Origin: Aureibacillus halotolerans
GTDB taxonomy: Bacteria; Bacillota; Bacilli; Bacillales; DSM-28697
Length of the DNA: 64,000 nucleotides
Direction of reading: 5' to 3'
Assembly: GCF_004363045.1 (NCBI RefSeq)
Contig: NZ_SNYJ01000003.1
Location: 186,001 to 250,000 of the forward strand
Shown: positions 1 through 8,123 of the stretch, in pieces
Position numbering within the stretch: position 1 is the stretch's first letter
How the letters are laid out: each line of letters begins with the position of its first letter
Notes under the pieces: model-generated
What the model was told of the DNA's origin: nothing
The model's input: the letters and a program-made list of their open reading frames with translations, nothing else
Databases searched by the model: none
Made by a program: the position numbers and the translations under genes

Positions 1-696
1 GCGAGTAAGGCGGCACCAGAAAATACGATGGCTTCCTTCCAGCTTGCGTTAGCAAATGACTCGGATGGCGTTGAACTTGATGTCCATCTCTCGGCAGACG
101 GTGTCCCTGTTGTCATCCACGACAACACCTTGCTTCGCACAGCGGGCATAGATGCTGAGGTGCATACACTGTCCGCGGCGGACCTGACCAAATGCAATGC
201 AAATGGTCGCTGGAAAGGTCTCCACACGCCAATTCCGACACTAGATAAAGTGCTTCAATGGGGAATGCACACGCCGCTTTTGTTTAATATTGAACTCAAA
301 TCCTCTCCTACAAACGATGCACATGCTCCAGAAAAAGTATTGGAAAGCGTATTTCAGTATAGCCTTCAAAAGAGATGCATCGTATCTAGCTTTTCAGCAG
401 AGCTTCTAACACACGTCAAAAAGGTTGATGACGCGATTGAAACGGCCTGGCTCCCTTCTGGTCCTGTCAGAGAGTGGTCGGCACAAGCTAACGCTTGTCG
501 TGCGAACGGAATTCATATGAACCAGCGCTTTGCAAATAAGAGACTTGTCTCTCGCCTTCGCAGCGAGCAGCTCTATGTACGTGTGTACACCGTGAACACA
601 GCGTTAGGTACGATGCTAGCACGACGGATGGGTTTTGATGGCGTGATCACCGACAAACCAGCTATGGCTCGCGCTGTTATGAAACGTCAAAGCTAA
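1..696 (+). CDS. glycerophosphodiester phosphodiesterase, 5' end outside window
   Basis: The reading frame is open from base 1 and reads ASKAAPENT before the first ATG at 28, so the true start lies upstream. The protein hydrolyses glycerophosphodiesters to glycerol-3-phosphate and an alcohol on a GDPD TIM barrel. Visible family motifs are PENT at the start, GVELDVHLSADGVPVVIHD carrying the metal-binding Glu and Asp, and the C-terminal GFDGVITDKP. The upstream HRG motif is outside the window. It ends 15 bases from the convergent rnz gene with no obvious terminator. It may correspond to B. subtilis YqiK, which lies in the same chromosomal neighbourhood; that orthology is inferred. Confidence 0.9.
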   Translation, partial: ASKAAPENTMASFQLALANDSDGVELDVHLSADGVPVVIHDNTLLRTAGIDAEVHTLSAADLTKCNANGRWKGLHTPIPTLDKVLQWGMHTPLLFNIELKSSPTNDAHAPEKVLESVFQYSLQKRCIVSSFSAELLTHVKKVDDAIETAWLPSGPVREWSAQANACRANGIHMNQRFANKRLVSRLRSEQLYVRVYTVNTALGTMLARRMGFDGVITDKPAMARAVMKRQS

Positions 697-711
697 AAAG
701 AATACCTCACT

Positions 712-1653
712 TCAATCCTTCTCAGAAAGCCGAAGCTCGATGGTGAGTAAATCACTCGCAAGCAGCATGTTTTCATGAAGGTTTCTCGCATCTAATAACA
801 GCGAATGGAGCTCATCCTCATCCTGATAACGTGAAGACAAATGCGTAAGGACTAGCTGACGAACCCGTGCTTTATGAGCCACCTCTGCTGCCTGCAATGC
901 CGTTGAATGCCCATAATCCTTCGCTTGCTCGGCTTTATCTGCCTCCGCATAAGTTGCTTCGTGGATGAGCAAATCGGCATCTTCGGCAAGCTCAATAGCC
1001 GCTTCGCAGTAAGAGGTGTCCCCGAGAATGGTGACCACTCTGCCTTTTTTCGCTTCTCCGATGTACTCTTTTCCATTCAACACACGCCCATCTGGAAGGG
1101 CAACCTGCTGTCCATCCTTGATTTGCTGGTAATGTGGACCTGGTTGCACACCGTCCTCCACAAGACGATCCACGAGCAAAGCCCCTGGCTTGTCCTTCTC
1201 GACAATGCGAAAACCGTACGATGGGATCGTGTGTTGAAGAGATTTTGCCTCGACGATAGCAACGTCGTTTTCAAACAAGATACCTTGGGTCAGATCATGA
1301 ATAATGATTGGATACGCCACTTTTGTTTCGCTAATCTGCAATGACGTTTCAATATACGCAGCGATGCCTTCTGGACCATAAATCTCTAGCGGCGTCGCCT
1401 CGCCTCCTTGAAATGACCTGGAGCTTAAAAAACCAGGCAGTCCAAATATATGATCCCCATGCAGGTGGCTAATAAAGATTTTTGTAATCCGACCAGGCTT
1501 AATAGGTGTGTGCAATAGTTGGATCTGCGTGGCTTCTCCGCAATCAAACAGCCAGGTGTCAAACATCCCCTCTGTCCATTGCAACGCTAGCGATGAGACA
1601 TTCCGTGATTTTGAAGGCAACCCTGCGCCTGTCCCTAAAAACGTCAGTTTCAT
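712..1653 (-). CDS. rnz: ribonuclease Z
   Basis: tRNA 3'-processing endonuclease of the metallo-beta-lactamase fold, 313 residues, the normal length of the bacterial short form. Near the N-terminus [11 protein letters not shown] precedes the zinc motif [13 protein letters not shown] (about residues 61-73); a second metal-binding stretch is ILGDTSYC, and LTHLSSRY near the C-terminus matches the family. The start ATG overlaps the stop of dinB by 4 bases (ATGA), so the two are probably translationally coupled. B. subtilis also has rnz (yqjK) close to a Y-family polymerase gene (yqjH), which supports the call. Confidence 0.96.
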   Translation of the reverse strand: MKLTFLGTGAGLPSKSRNVSSLALQWTEGMFDTWLFDCGEATQIQLLHTPIKPGRITKIFISHLHGDHIFGLPGFLSSRSFQGGEATPLEIYGPEGIAAYIETSLQISETKVAYPIIIHDLTQGILFENDVAIVEAKSLQHTIPSYGFRIVEKDKPGALLVDRLVEDGVQPGPHYQQIKDGQQVALPDGRVLNGKEYIGEAKKGRVVTILGDTSYCEAAIELAEDADLLIHEATYAEADKAEQAKDYGHSTALQAAEVAHKARVRQLVLTHLSSRYQDEDELHSLLLDARNLHENMLLASDLLTIELRLSEKD

Positions 1654-2795
1654 TCCTTTTCCTCCTCTCTCTTTCGTCGTTGTTCATATTGGGAAATCTC
1701 GCGCTCAAATGTAAATAAATTGAGCTGAGTGCTCTGTTGCTGATCAGAAACAAGCTTGCCTATGGATAAGCCAAGCAAACGAACGGAGTCTTTGTTCCAT
1801 AGAAGAGTGAATAGTGCTGCCGCTTGTTCAACAATATCTGTTTCAGATGAAAGTGGCGATAAAAAGCTTGTCGTTTTAGATGTCGTCTCAAAAGACGCGT
1901 ATTTAATTTGCACCGTCAATGAGAACCCAGCTAGCTGTTTGTCAGATAGTCGTTCACTTAATTTTGCTGCGAGCTTTTTGAGCTCTCGCTCGCACGAGGA
2001 TAATGTACGTAAGTCGGCATCAAAGGTAGATGAAACACCGACGCTTTTTCGTTTTTCTGCGCGTTCTGGGTCAACCATTCGGTCATCTACGCCTTGTGCT
2101 TTATCAATGAGACGAATGGATTTTGGTCCAAATAGTTCTGCCATTTTGGCTGGGTTGGCTTCAGCAAGCTGTTGGACATTATCGTATCCCGCCTGACGAA
2201 GCTTTTCGCCCATTTTCTCCCCAATGCCATGAATGACTTCAATCGGCTTATCGTAAAAAAGACGCGGCCAGTCTCTTTTTCTTAAGACGCTAATGCCGAG
2301 CGGTTTTTTAAGATCAGAAGCCATTTTTGCTAAAAACTTGTTTGGCGCGATGCCTATGCTGCAAGGCAACCCTACCTTGTCCAAGAGCTCGTCTTGAATG
2401 GTTTTCGCAAGCGCCACATAATCTCCCCTCCAATCGCTCACATCAAGATAGGCTTCGTCAATTGATGCAGGCTCCACAGCATCAGTGTACGTACGAAGGA
2501 GAGAAAAGAAACGCCTTGAGTACGCTCGATATTCATCGAAATGAGGAGGGACAATGACAAGGTCGCGACAATGTTGCTTTGCTTTCCAAACGGGCATTGT
2601 CGTTTTCACACCTTGTTGTCTTGCTAAATAATTGCTCGTCACCACAATCCCTAAACGCTGACTGCTCGTTCTGGCAACGGCTACAGGATGCTTCTTAAGC
2701 TCTGGTCTTAGAAGCATCTCAACACTTGCAAAAAAACTATTCAAATCAATATGGAAAATAACACGATGGGATTGGGGTTTCGCTGAATGCTGCAC
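1650..2795 (-). CDS. dinB: DNA polymerase IV (Y-family)
   Basis: Error-prone translesion polymerase of about 381 residues. The palm motif [13 protein letters not shown] near the N-terminus and SIDEAYLD around residue 105 hold the catalytic acidic residues. A QLNLF sequence near the C-terminus looks like a beta-clamp binding peptide. The GTG at 2795 is preferred because a GGGGAG Shine-Dalgarno sits 6 bases before it; an in-frame TTG at 2801 lies directly against that site. It is followed by rnz with a 4-base overlap. Corresponds to B. subtilis YqjH. Confidence 0.94.
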   Translation of the reverse strand: MQHSAKPQSHRVIFHIDLNSFFASVEMLLRPELKKHPVAVARTSSQRLGIVVTSNYLARQQGVKTTMPVWKAKQHCRDLVIVPPHFDEYRAYSRRFFSLLRTYTDAVEPASIDEAYLDVSDWRGDYVALAKTIQDELLDKVGLPCSIGIAPNKFLAKMASDLKKPLGISVLRKRDWPRLFYDKPIEVIHGIGEKMGEKLRQAGYDNVQQLAEANPAKMAELFGPKSIRLIDKAQGVDDRMVDPERAEKRKSVGVSSTFDADLRTLSSCERELKKLAAKLSERLSDKQLAGFSLTVQIKYASFETTSKTTSFLSPLSSETDIVEQAAALFTLLWNKDSVRLLGLSIGKLVSDQQQSTQLNLFTFEREISQYEQRRKREEEKE

Positions 2796-2818
2796 AAACA
2801 ACTCCCCTTCCTCATTGA

Positions 2819-3928
2819 TTACGCTTCACTTGCAATCGCGACAATCAGCTCCGCTGCTTTAATTAATTCACTCTCAGGAATGCGTTCCTCGGTCGTATGG
2901 ATGCCTTCATATCCAAGCCCTAAATTAATCGTTGGGATGCCGAAACCGGAGAAAATATTGGCATCACTGCCACCACCGCTCTGCACAATGGTTGCTGAAC
3001 GACCTATCGATGCCATACTTCGAATCGCACGCTTCACTACTGGACTATCGTCCTCGTGAAAATACCCAGGATACATTTCCCAAGTGTTAATTTCTGCTTT
3101 TGCTTTGTATGCTTCAGCCGTTTTTTCAATCGTTTCCTTCATATGGCTTACTTGCTTCAACACCTTCTCATTTTGCAACGAACGTGCCTCGGCGAGCAAA
3201 CTCACTTGCTCACAAACGACATTCGTCGCCTGCCCGCCTTCAAAACGACCGATATTTGCAGTTGTTTCTTCATCAATTCGCCCTAACTTCATAGCTGCAA
3301 TCGCTTTTGCCGCCACGGTAATAGCTGAAATGCCTTTCTCAGGCGCGACGCCAGCATGTGCTGATTTGCCAATAATGCGCATGTCGAGCTTATGCTGGGC
3401 AGGGGCTTTCGTAACAATGGCTCCAACCTCACCATCTGAATCGAGGGCGAATCCCATAACCGCGTCAATTTGCTCTCGCTTCATTGCCCGGGATCCCGCT
3501 AAACCAGATTCTTCTCCGGCAGTGACGACAAATTGAATTTGCGGATGAGGCACCGCTGTTTCACTAAGCACTCGAATCGCCTCAAGCATCGCGGCGACCC
3601 CTGCCTTGTCATCTGCCCCGAGCACTGTCGTCCCATCGGAGGTAATCCAACCATCGGTACGCTGCGGTTGAATATTTCTCCCTGGTGCGACGGTATCCAT
3701 ATGTGACGTAAAAAACAAAGAGTCGCCTTCCCCTGTTGCGGGCAATGTACAAATTAGATTCCCTGCCCCATGCCCCGTCACTTTGGCGCTATCGTCTTCA
3801 ATCACATGCAAGTTGAGGGCTGAAAATTTGTTGATTAATAGATCACAAATGCCTCTTTCATCTTTTGTCTCAGAGTTTACTTGCACAAGTTCTAGGAATT
3901 CATTTATAAGTCGTTCAGAGTTCACCAT
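2819..3928 (-). CDS. M20-family tripeptidase (PepT-like, YqjE-type)
   Basis: Cytoplasmic zinc aminopeptidase likely to release N-terminal residues from tripeptides, 369 residues. Motifs in order: TSHMDTV (metal-binding His), LGADDKAGVAAML (bridging Asp) and TAGEESGL (general-base Glu followed by a metal-binding Glu). The frame stays open upstream to 4102, but the ATG at 3928 is chosen because a GAAGGGAAG ribosome site precedes it and homology begins at MVNSERLINEF. The upstream extension is low-complexity and overlaps the end of the carboxyltransferase gene. B. subtilis yqjE lies beside yqjD in the same way. Confidence 0.9.
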   Translation of the reverse strand: MVNSERLINEFLELVQVNSETKDERGICDLLINKFSALNLHVIEDDSAKVTGHGAGNLICTLPATGEGDSLFFTSHMDTVAPGRNIQPQRTDGWITSDGTTVLGADDKAGVAAMLEAIRVLSETAVPHPQIQFVVTAGEESGLAGSRAMKREQIDAVMGFALDSDGEVGAIVTKAPAQHKLDMRIIGKSAHAGVAPEKGISAITVAAKAIAAMKLGRIDEETTANIGRFEGGQATNVVCEQVSLLAEARSLQNEKVLKQVSHMKETIEKTAEAYKAKAEINTWEMYPGYFHEDDSPVVKRAIRSMASIGRSATIVQSGGGSDANIFSGFGIPTINLGLGYEGIHTTEERIPESELIKAAELIVAIASEA

Positions 3929-4002
3929 AATTAAGCTTCCCTTCTCTTCATCAAATGGAACATATGCTTCTATTGTATCAGAAGATGAAAGCAAACGCTC
4001 TT

Positions 4003-5379
4003 TTAGACAGGTGGATTCCCGAAAGTCGTTGGCTTGACGTCCACGCGCTTTCTGTCTAACCTCGCAAGCGTGTTTGATAGCACTAGTGCGACCTCCTTCC
4101 ATTGAAGGACATCATCAACAAATCCATATTTCAATCCATCGGTTAAACCATCTGAGGCTTCTAGTGTGCCCATATGCTTTTCGTTTAGAACGCTGCGTGC
4201 CGCTTCAATGCCCATCACGGAGATTTCAGCCGTATCAAGGGCGAATACCGCATCTGCGCCCATGCTCTTACAATTCATTGCGACGTAAGCCCCACCATAC
4301 CCTTTACGCACAATCAACGTTATTTTAGGCACTGTAGCTTTTCCGAACGCATATAGAAGCCTGGCCCCTTTGCGAATCAATCCATTGGTTTCTTCTTGCG
4401 TGCTCGGATAAAAGCCGACTGCATCCATAAAAGAAAGGACTGGAATACGCCATGCATTACAGAGTTGGATAAAACGCGCTGCCTTTTCTGATGCGAGAAT
4501 ATCAAGGACTCCCGCCTTGTATTTAGGTTGATTGGCAATGATCCCGACCGATTGACCAAATAATCTTCCAAAGCCCGTAATGACATTCATGGCATGCCGT
4601 GGCTTCATTTCCATGAAGCTCAGATCGTCTAAGACGTATGAAATCACACTTTTCATATCGTACGTTTTTTTTGATTCGCTAGGAAGGACAAGCGCTTGTT
4701 TCTCTATCGTTCGATTGGCGGATACCTTAGGCTGTGCATGAAACAGCAAAAGCTGCTTTGCCCGTTCTATCGCATTCGACTCATCTGTTGCCATGATATC
4801 GACCGTCCCACTTAACACGGCGTGAACGGCAGGCGAACCATAGGCATCAATTTTCACCTTTTCCCCCGTCGCTTGCTGTATAACTCTTGGACCTGTAATA
4901 AACATTTGCGCCTTCGCTTCATTCATAATTACAATGTCCGTTAAAGCAGGGCCATATACAGCTCCTCCTGCACAAACACCAAGCATCACAGAGATCAAAG
5001 GAATTTCTCCTGACGCATGGACAAGCTCCTGAAAAACACTTCCATACCCCTCTAAGGCTAAAATCCCTTCTTGAATTCTGGCGCCTCCTGAATCGATTAA
5101 TCCAACTAGAGGCATGTGAAGCTCTCTTGCCAATCGGATAATAGCTGCCATCTTTTGAGCATGCATTTCACCGACCGAACCACCCATATAATTAAAATCC
5201 TGTGAAAAAACTGCAATTGGGTAGCCTGATATCAAGCCTGTGCCAGCAATCAAGCCATCTCCTTTTAGACCACCAACCATAACCCGCGTGGTAACACCTG
5301 ACATAATTTCTTGAAATGAGCCGTCGTCTACAATCTGCGCGATTCGCTGAATACTTTGGCTGTTGTTTTTGATCTTCAT
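4003..5379 (-). CDS. acyl-CoA carboxylase carboxyltransferase subunit (YqjD/MmdA/PccB-like)
   Basis: Carboxyltransferase of the crotonase-like fold that would move a carboxyl group between biotin and propionyl-CoA or a related acyl-CoA. Recognisable segments are GLIDSGGARIQEG, the oxyanion segment GVCAGGAVYGPALTD, FITGPRVI, and the second-half motif VRKGYGGAYVAMN. At about 458 residues it is shorter than the usual 510; the charged N-terminal segment found in relatives is missing. The start is uncertain: ATG 5379 has AAGGAGG only two bases away, while an in-frame ATG at 5439 has no ribosome site and nearly reaches the prli42 promoter. No biotin carrier or methylmalonyl-CoA epimerase gene is adjacent, so its partner must be elsewhere. 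Confidence 0.87.
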   Translation of the reverse strand: MKIKNNSQSIQRIAQIVDDGSFQEIMSGVTTRVMVGGLKGDGLIAGTGLISGYPIAVFSQDFNYMGGSVGEMHAQKMAAIIRLARELHMPLVGLIDSGGARIQEGILALEGYGSVFQELVHASGEIPLISVMLGVCAGGAVYGPALTDIVIMNEAKAQMFITGPRVIQQATGEKVKIDAYGSPAVHAVLSGTVDIMATDESNAIERAKQLLLFHAQPKVSANRTIEKQALVLPSESKKTYDMKSVISYVLDDLSFMEMKPRHAMNVITGFGRLFGQSVGIIANQPKYKAGVLDILASEKAARFIQLCNAWRIPVLSFMDAVGFYPSTQEETNGLIRKGARLLYAFGKATVPKITLIVRKGYGGAYVAMNCKSMGADAVFALDTAEISVMGIEAARSVLNEKHMGTLEASDGLTDGLKYGFVDDVLQWKEVALVLSNTLARLDRKRVDVKPTTFGNPPV

Positions 5380-5445
5380 TTCCTCCTTATGAGGTGCACT
5401 CGCTACATACTTATGCGTCTGTTCGCTCGGGAACGCCATTTTCTG

Positions 5446-5474
5446 TTGCACGAATGGCAGAGACAGGCTACAAT
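5446..5474 (+). promoter_or_regulatory. sigma-A-type promoter of prli42
   Basis: TTGCAC and TACAAT are separated by exactly 17 bases, close to the vegetative consensus. It lies 29 bases upstream of the prli42 start and points away from the divergent carboxyltransferase gene. Confidence 0.75.
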
Positions 5475-5502
5475 GAGGGGAGATATTTTTTGGAGGTTTG
5501 TT

Positions 5503-5595
5503 ATGTCTAAAAAAATGACGAAAATCGTAGTGTACCTTATGATTGCTACAATGTTGCTGTCCACTCTTTTTGCGGGAGCGATGTCGTTCTTCTAA
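5503..5595 (+). CDS. prli42: stressosome-associated mini-protein Prli42
   Basis: A 30-residue protein beginning MSKKMTKIVVYLMIATM. It has a short basic N-terminus and one membrane helix that fills the remainder. This matches the Prli42 family known from Listeria, where the protein tethers the stressosome to the membrane through its basic N-terminus and is needed for oxidative-stress signalling. A TGGAGG ribosome site lies 6 bases before the ATG, a strong promoter lies upstream, and an intrinsic hairpin follows, so this is a complete single-gene unit although very short. Function here is inferred from the family. Confidence 0.85.
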   Translation: MSKKMTKIVVYLMIATMLLSTLFAGAMSFF

Positions 5596-5617
5596 TGCTA
5601 ATTTTTGATAAAATGAT

Positions 5618-5663
5618 GCACAAAAAAGCACTGCCCAATAATTAGGGCAGCGCTTTTTTGTGC
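5618..5663. terminator. bidirectional intrinsic terminator
   Basis: GCACTGCCC and GGGCAGCGC pair around a short loop, flanked by A and T runs on both sides, so it can stop transcription of prli42 (+) and of the L,D-transpeptidase gene (-). The stop codon of the latter lies inside the hairpin. Confidence 0.85.
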
Positions 5664-6184
5664 ATTGTATTTGGGGTTTGCCGGTTAAGGTATGAGAGTG
5701 CCAGCTCTTCAATCGGACGATCCTCATTTGTGATGAGCACTTTTGTGCCATAAGGGACGCTTGCGAACAGTGCTTGAATATCTTGCTCATGGAGTCGAAT
5801 ACAGCCGTTCGTTACCTTTTTCCCAATCGAGTCAGGATTGCTATTGCCATGAATGCCATAGATTCGACCATCCGTATGGCGTGCATCGAAACCAATCCAT
5901 CTTGAGCCGAGTGGATTCCGCGGGTCACCGCCCTCAATGTCCCGTCTCCGGTCATAGGGATTTTCTGCTTTTACTACGATCATAAACACGCCTTCAGGTG
6001 TATCTTCAGCATTTACCCCAGTTGCTGCCGGTGCCCGAAGAACAACCTGATTGTCTTCATAATAGGCAAGCTCATTCGTGCGTTTTGAAATAATGATAAA
6101 TGGATCCCCTGGGTTAGGGGTCGGACCAAAGGCTCCAAAAGGGATCAAAAGAGACAACAATACGCCGAAGAAAAAGATCCGCAT
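5642..6184 (-). CDS. L,D-transpeptidase (YkuD family)
   Basis: Exported peptidoglycan-modifying enzyme of 180 residues. It starts with a hydrophobic signal segment (MRIFFFGVLLSLLIPFGAFG). The catalytic domain has the paired motif HGNSNPDSIGKK...NGCIRL, in which the Cys is the acyl-enzyme nucleophile and the His helps catalysis. Members make 3-3 cross-links or anchor peptides to the wall. No LysM domain is present, unlike B. subtilis YkuD. A GGAG ribosome site lies 7 bases before the start. It sits between prli42 and yqjA and its stop is inside the shared terminator. Confidence 0.92.
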   Translation of the reverse strand: MRIFFFGVLLSLLIPFGAFGPTPNPGDPFIIISKRTNELAYYEDNQVVLRAPAATGVNAEDTPEGVFMIVVKAENPYDRRRDIEGGDPRNPLGSRWIGFDARHTDGRIYGIHGNSNPDSIGKKVTNGCIRLHEQDIQALFASVPYGTKVLITNEDRPIEELALSYLNRQTPNTMHKKALP

Positions 6185-6204
6185 CGAATCACTCCGTTTT
6201 TCAC

Positions 6205-7200
6205 TTAGAGTTCCCGTGCATCGTTCCTTTTACTCTTTGACTTGCTTATATCCTTAAGTGCTTTAAATTCTTTTTTTATATCCAAGTAGCGCTCCATCTC
6301 AGTGATAAAATAATACAACAACGCTCGAACCTCAAACTCCTCGCGATTCACAGGAAGTGGTGTTCGCTTCAAACTCTCCTTCAGCTTTTCTAGCCTCTCC
6401 AAGTGTACGTGAGCTGTATTTCCTGGATGAACAGATACACTAAGCTGAGTTAAAAAATCCGCAATCATGTCCCCTTGCCTCACAGTGACTGTCATTCGGG
6501 AAACAGTCGGCAGAATTCGTTCAAGAATATCAAATTGCTTGTCCCTCATTGTAAAATAGTGATAATAATGATCGCGGTTTTTAAACGTATAGGTTTCTGC
6601 ATTACGCAGACTGAGCTCCTTCCCCTTCCGAATGCACTCAGCCGCAAGAGTAATCTCCTCACCATTCCAATCCATTCGTCCATCTCTAAAAAACGCAGCG
6701 ATTTCTATAAATATCTGACTGTATTGAGCTTCAAGCTTCTGTTGAATTTCCTTTAAGGACGTTTCATTTTTCGGACTATAGACATTCATGAGCAACGCCA
6801 TACCGATGCCAACTGAAATTAACTGCACTTCCTGCCATATGTTCAGCCAAGTGAAGTTTCCTCCCAAATACATATGCAAGATGATGACCGAGCTCGTAAT
6901 AATCCCTTCCTCGACCCTCAACATGACGGTGATTGGTATAAAGAAGAGCAATAATAGCCCAATGACGACAGGTGAATACCCAAGCCCCTCAAAAAACACA
7001 AACGAAAATAGGATGCCTAACAAACAAGCGACAAAGCGGTGCAACGAGCTCACCACAGTCTTTTTTTGCGAAGGCTTAATGCACAAAATGGCTAAAATGC
7101 CCGCAGAAGTTGCGTTAGGCAGTCCCAACCCTTGGGCTAATGCAATTGCAACTGCCGTTCCAACCGCCGTTTTTATTGTTCGGTACCCTATGCGATACAT
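6205..7200 (-). CDS. yqjA: YqjA-like membrane protein (aromatic acid exporter / FUSC-like family)
   Basis: About 331 residues with four to five hydrophobic segments in the first 140 residues (starting YRTIKTAVGTAVAIALAQ), then a long charged cytoplasmic helical domain. This layout is typical of the ArAE_1/DUF939 family that includes B. subtilis YqjA. The substrate is unknown, and export of aromatic acids is only a family-level guess. ATG 7200 aligns with the B. subtilis N-terminus as I remember it; an in-frame TTG at 7206 with GAGG upstream is the alternative. The neighbour brxB corresponds to yqiW, as in B. subtilis. Confidence 0.85.
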   Translation of the reverse strand: MYRIGYRTIKTAVGTAVAIALAQGLGLPNATSAGILAILCIKPSQKKTVVSSLHRFVACLLGILFSFVFFEGLGYSPVVIGLLLLFFIPITVMLRVEEGIITSSVIILHMYLGGNFTWLNIWQEVQLISVGIGMALLMNVYSPKNETSLKEIQQKLEAQYSQIFIEIAAFFRDGRMDWNGEEITLAAECIRKGKELSLRNAETYTFKNRDHYYHYFTMRDKQFDILERILPTVSRMTVTVRQGDMIADFLTQLSVSVHPGNTAHVHLERLEKLKESLKRTPLPVNREEFEVRALLYYFITEMERYLDIKKEFKALKDISKSKSKRNDAREL

Positions 7201-7265
7201 TTTCAACCTAAACGCCTCAGTTCTGCTTACGTATTCGCTTGCTTGTGACCCATTTTAAAGTTCTA

Positions 7266-7688
7266 TCAAGTCAAAAGATGCTTTAGCTTGGCTACAACCT
7301 CTTCAGGGGCAAAGCCTTCAATTTCTTGACGTTCAACCATGCCTTTTATAGCACCATTTTCTAGGACGGCAAATGCTGGAGACGACGGAGCAAAGCCTGA
7401 AAACAATTCTCGTGCTCTCGATGTGGCTTCCTTTTGCTGTCCAGCAAACACTGTGACGGCTTGGATAGGTTTGTTTAGTTCCTCGAGAATCGCTTTGCCT
7501 GCTGGTCTTGCAATTCCGCCTGCGCATCCACAAATGGAATTGACAAGCACAAGCGTCACTCCATCGCTTGCCAAAGTGTCGTTCACTTCATCGACAGTAT
7601 ACAGGCTTTTAAAACCTGCCTCTTCTGCTTCCTTTCGTGCAAGTGCCACATAGTCTTCCCCACTTGGGTGAAATATTGTAAAGGTCAT
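7266..7688 (-). CDS. brxB: bacilliredoxin (BrxA/BrxB family)
   Basis: A 140-residue thioredoxin-fold protein with the hallmark CGC active site in VNSICGCAGGIARP. Bacilliredoxins remove bacillithiol from S-bacillithiolated proteins after oxidative stress, so the gene implies that the host makes bacillithiol. Length and motif match B. subtilis YqiW (BrxB), and the position beside yqjA matches too. A G-rich ribosome site (GGGGATGGG) precedes the start. About 430 bases without a confident gene follow upstream. Confidence 0.93.
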   Translation of the reverse strand: MTFTIFHPSGEDYVALARKEAEEAGFKSLYTVDEVNDTLASDGVTLVLVNSICGCAGGIARPAGKAILEELNKPIQAVTVFAGQQKEATSRARELFSGFAPSSPAFAVLENGAIKGMVERQEIEGFAPEEVVAKLKHLLT

Positions 7689-7779
7689 CTTAACCCATCC
7701 CCTCAGCTTTTAATGTGTGTAGTTGTTAGTGTAACAAAAATAAGATCATTTGCGACAGATAAAAGAAGCAAAAGCAGCC

Positions 7780-7868
7780 ACTAGCGAGACTCCAGCGGCA
7801 AAGAAAACACGATGAGGCCCTTTCGAATCGATGTTGCACTTGTACCCTTTAGGATGAAAGCGAGCGTA
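7780..7868 (+). repeat. dispersed short repeat module
   Basis: Contains GGCAAAGAAAACACGATGAG, then a TTTCGAATCGATGTTGCACTTGT-like segment. Close copies occur at 15077, 15660, and inverted near 17030, 17450 and 57440. It continues into a segment whose complement reads CATACGCTCGCTTTCA, also found at 57068 and 57190. Confidence 0.7.
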
Positions 7869-7976
7869 TGGCAGCTTGTATCAAAAGCCCCTCAACAATG
7901 AATTTAAGGTTTACCCATCTATATAATTAAGGTGCAATAGTAGCTGTTAAATAAAAATTTTAGAAAAGAGGTTTCG

Positions 7977-8123
7977 ATGGTCAAAAAAAGGGTACATTTT
8001 AGTATAGCATCGAGATCCCATACCCTATATACTCCCTATGAAGACTACGTCCCCCAACGTAGTCTTATTTTTGTATCTAATCTATTACGGCATGCAGAAA
8101 GCCACGCAGAACGCGTGGCTTAA
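7977..8123 (+). CDS. possible 48-residue ORF with good ribosome site
   Basis: Starts MVKKRVHFSIASRS and ends RHAESHAERVA. An AGAGG ribosome site lies 5 bases before the ATG. I do not recognise it. A strong hairpin with a T tail lies inside the frame at 8040-8073 and the last codons overlap the bkdB stop region. The sequence could instead be a leader or small RNA ending at that hairpin. Confidence 0.2.
   Translation: MVKKRVHFSIASRSHTLYTPYEDYVPQRSLIFVSNLLRHAESHAERVA
8040..8073 (+). terminator. intrinsic terminator
   Basis: AAGACTACGT pairs with ACGTAGTCTT around a CCCCCA loop, followed by ATTTTT. It implies a transcript arriving from the left on the plus strand, although no confident gene lies there. 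Confidence 0.7.
8099..8122 (-). terminator. probable terminator of the bkd operon
   Basis: AAGCCACGC and GCGTGGCTT form a 9-bp stem just past the bkdB stop on the minus strand; the T tail (TTTCT) is weak. Confidence 0.5.
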
